From positions 1-6,197 of the forward strand of contig DEHU01000005.1 in assembly GCA_002352125.1 (NCBI GenBank): DNA of 6,197 nucleotides, given 5' to 3'. This document shows, in pieces, positions 5,719 to 6,197 of the stretch (position 1 is the first letter of the stretch; the number at the start of each line of letters is the position of its first letter). The translations under genes were made by a program, and so were the position numbers. This DNA is from Competibacteraceae bacterium UBA2792 (GTDB taxonomy: Bacteria > Pseudomonadota > Gammaproteobacteria > Competibacterales > Competibacteraceae). The notes under the pieces were generated by a model, which made no database searches, was not told the DNA's origin, and saw only the letters and a program-made list of their open reading frames with translations.

Positions 5719-6197
5719 ATGTTACGCAGCATGACCGCCTTCGCGCGCCGGGAACAGCCCAGCGCGTGGGGTACGATGATCTGGGAATTGCGCTCGGTAA
5801 ACCACCGCTACCTGGAAACCGCCGTGCGCCTGCCGGAGGCGCTGCGTGGCCTGGAATCGCTGGTTCGCGAACGCGTTGGAGCCACGCTCAGCCGCGGCAA
5901 GGTGGAATGCACCTTCAAGCTGCAAACCGCCGGCGCGGCTTTGACCGCCATAACCCTGAACCGACCGATGATCGAGCGTCTGCTCGAAATCGCCGGCGAG
6001 GTGGAGCACATGATCGGGCCGGGTACCGGCTTGCGGTTGGGAGACGTGCTGCGCTGGCCGGGCGTGATCAACGAGACCGAGCCGGATCTGGACGAAATCA
6101 GGCTGGCCATTCTCGGCTGTCTGGACGCAGCGCTGGCGGAACTGGTCGCCACCCGCGAACGGGAAGGCCAGCGCACCGCCGAACTGCTCCAGCAGCG
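5719..6197 (+). CDS. yicC: YicC family endoribonuclease, N-terminal part (cut by window end)
   Basis: YicC-type proteins are metal-dependent endoribonucleases; in E. coli YicC has been linked to small-RNA decay. The frame runs open from the ATG at 5719 to the window edge, giving 159 residues of a protein normally about 290 long. The N-terminal YicC domain is plain: MLRSMTAFARRE, WELRSVNHRYLE (about 21-32), RLPEALRGLESLVRER, LSRGKVECTFKLQ and DVLRWPGVINE (about 110-120), all closely like E. coli YicC. GAGG at 5708-5711 lies 7 bases before the start. It is divergent from rph over 175 bases, a pairing of two RNA-processing genes that is also adjacent in E. coli. No convincing promoter on this strand was found in the gap, although the AT-rich stretch at 5674-5697 is the likely place. 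The C-terminal DUF1732 part lies outside the window. Confidence 0.95.
   Translation, partial: MLRSMTAFARREQPSAWGTMIWELRSVNHRYLETAVRLPEALRGLESLVRERVGATLSRGKVECTFKLQTAGAALTAITLNRPMIERLLEIAGEVEHMIGPGTGLRLGDVLRWPGVINETEPDLDEIRLAILGCLDAALAELVATREREGQRTAELLQQ

Overview
This is a GC-rich chromosomal window from a proteobacterium. The order and sequence of the housekeeping genes point to a gammaproteobacterium: HemW, RNase PH, RdgB and YicC all read close to the E. coli proteins from memory. The genus cannot be set from the sequence alone. There is no sign of phage, transposon, CRISPR, tRNA or rRNA. Seven genes are intact or nearly so in the region, and cysK and yicC are cut by the window edges.

Layout, left to right: (1) the 3' two thirds of cysK (cysteine synthase, +), followed by a short perfect hairpin that resembles a common dispersed intergenic repeat; (2) a DUF2505/SRPBCC-like gene (-) divergent, across 37 bp, from an agmatine deiminase/peptidylarginine deiminase-family gene (+); (3) hemW (-), whose stop end overlaps the end of the deiminase gene tail to tail; (4) a relatively AT-rich 257-bp divergent control region with putative overlapping promoters and a long imperfect inverted repeat; (5) an uncharacterised two-domain, winged-helix-like gene (+) whose end overlaps the end of rdgB; (6) an rph-rdgB operon (-) behind a good sigma70-type promoter; (7) yicC (+, cut by the window end), divergent from rph.

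Functionally the right half is RNA and nucleotide maintenance: RNase PH trims 3' ends of tRNA and other RNAs, RdgB removes non-canonical purine triphosphates, and YicC is an endoribonuclease family. HemW is a radical-SAM-like heme chaperone often found beside rdgB. The left half is amino-acid and polyamine metabolism (cysteine synthesis; probable agmatine-to-N-carbamoylputrescine conversion).

The window is mostly ordinary core genome. I see no clear undescribed system. The least explained part is the 3663-4175 gene and its leader, which sits on the opposite strand inside what is often a collinear rph-rdgB-hemW block.
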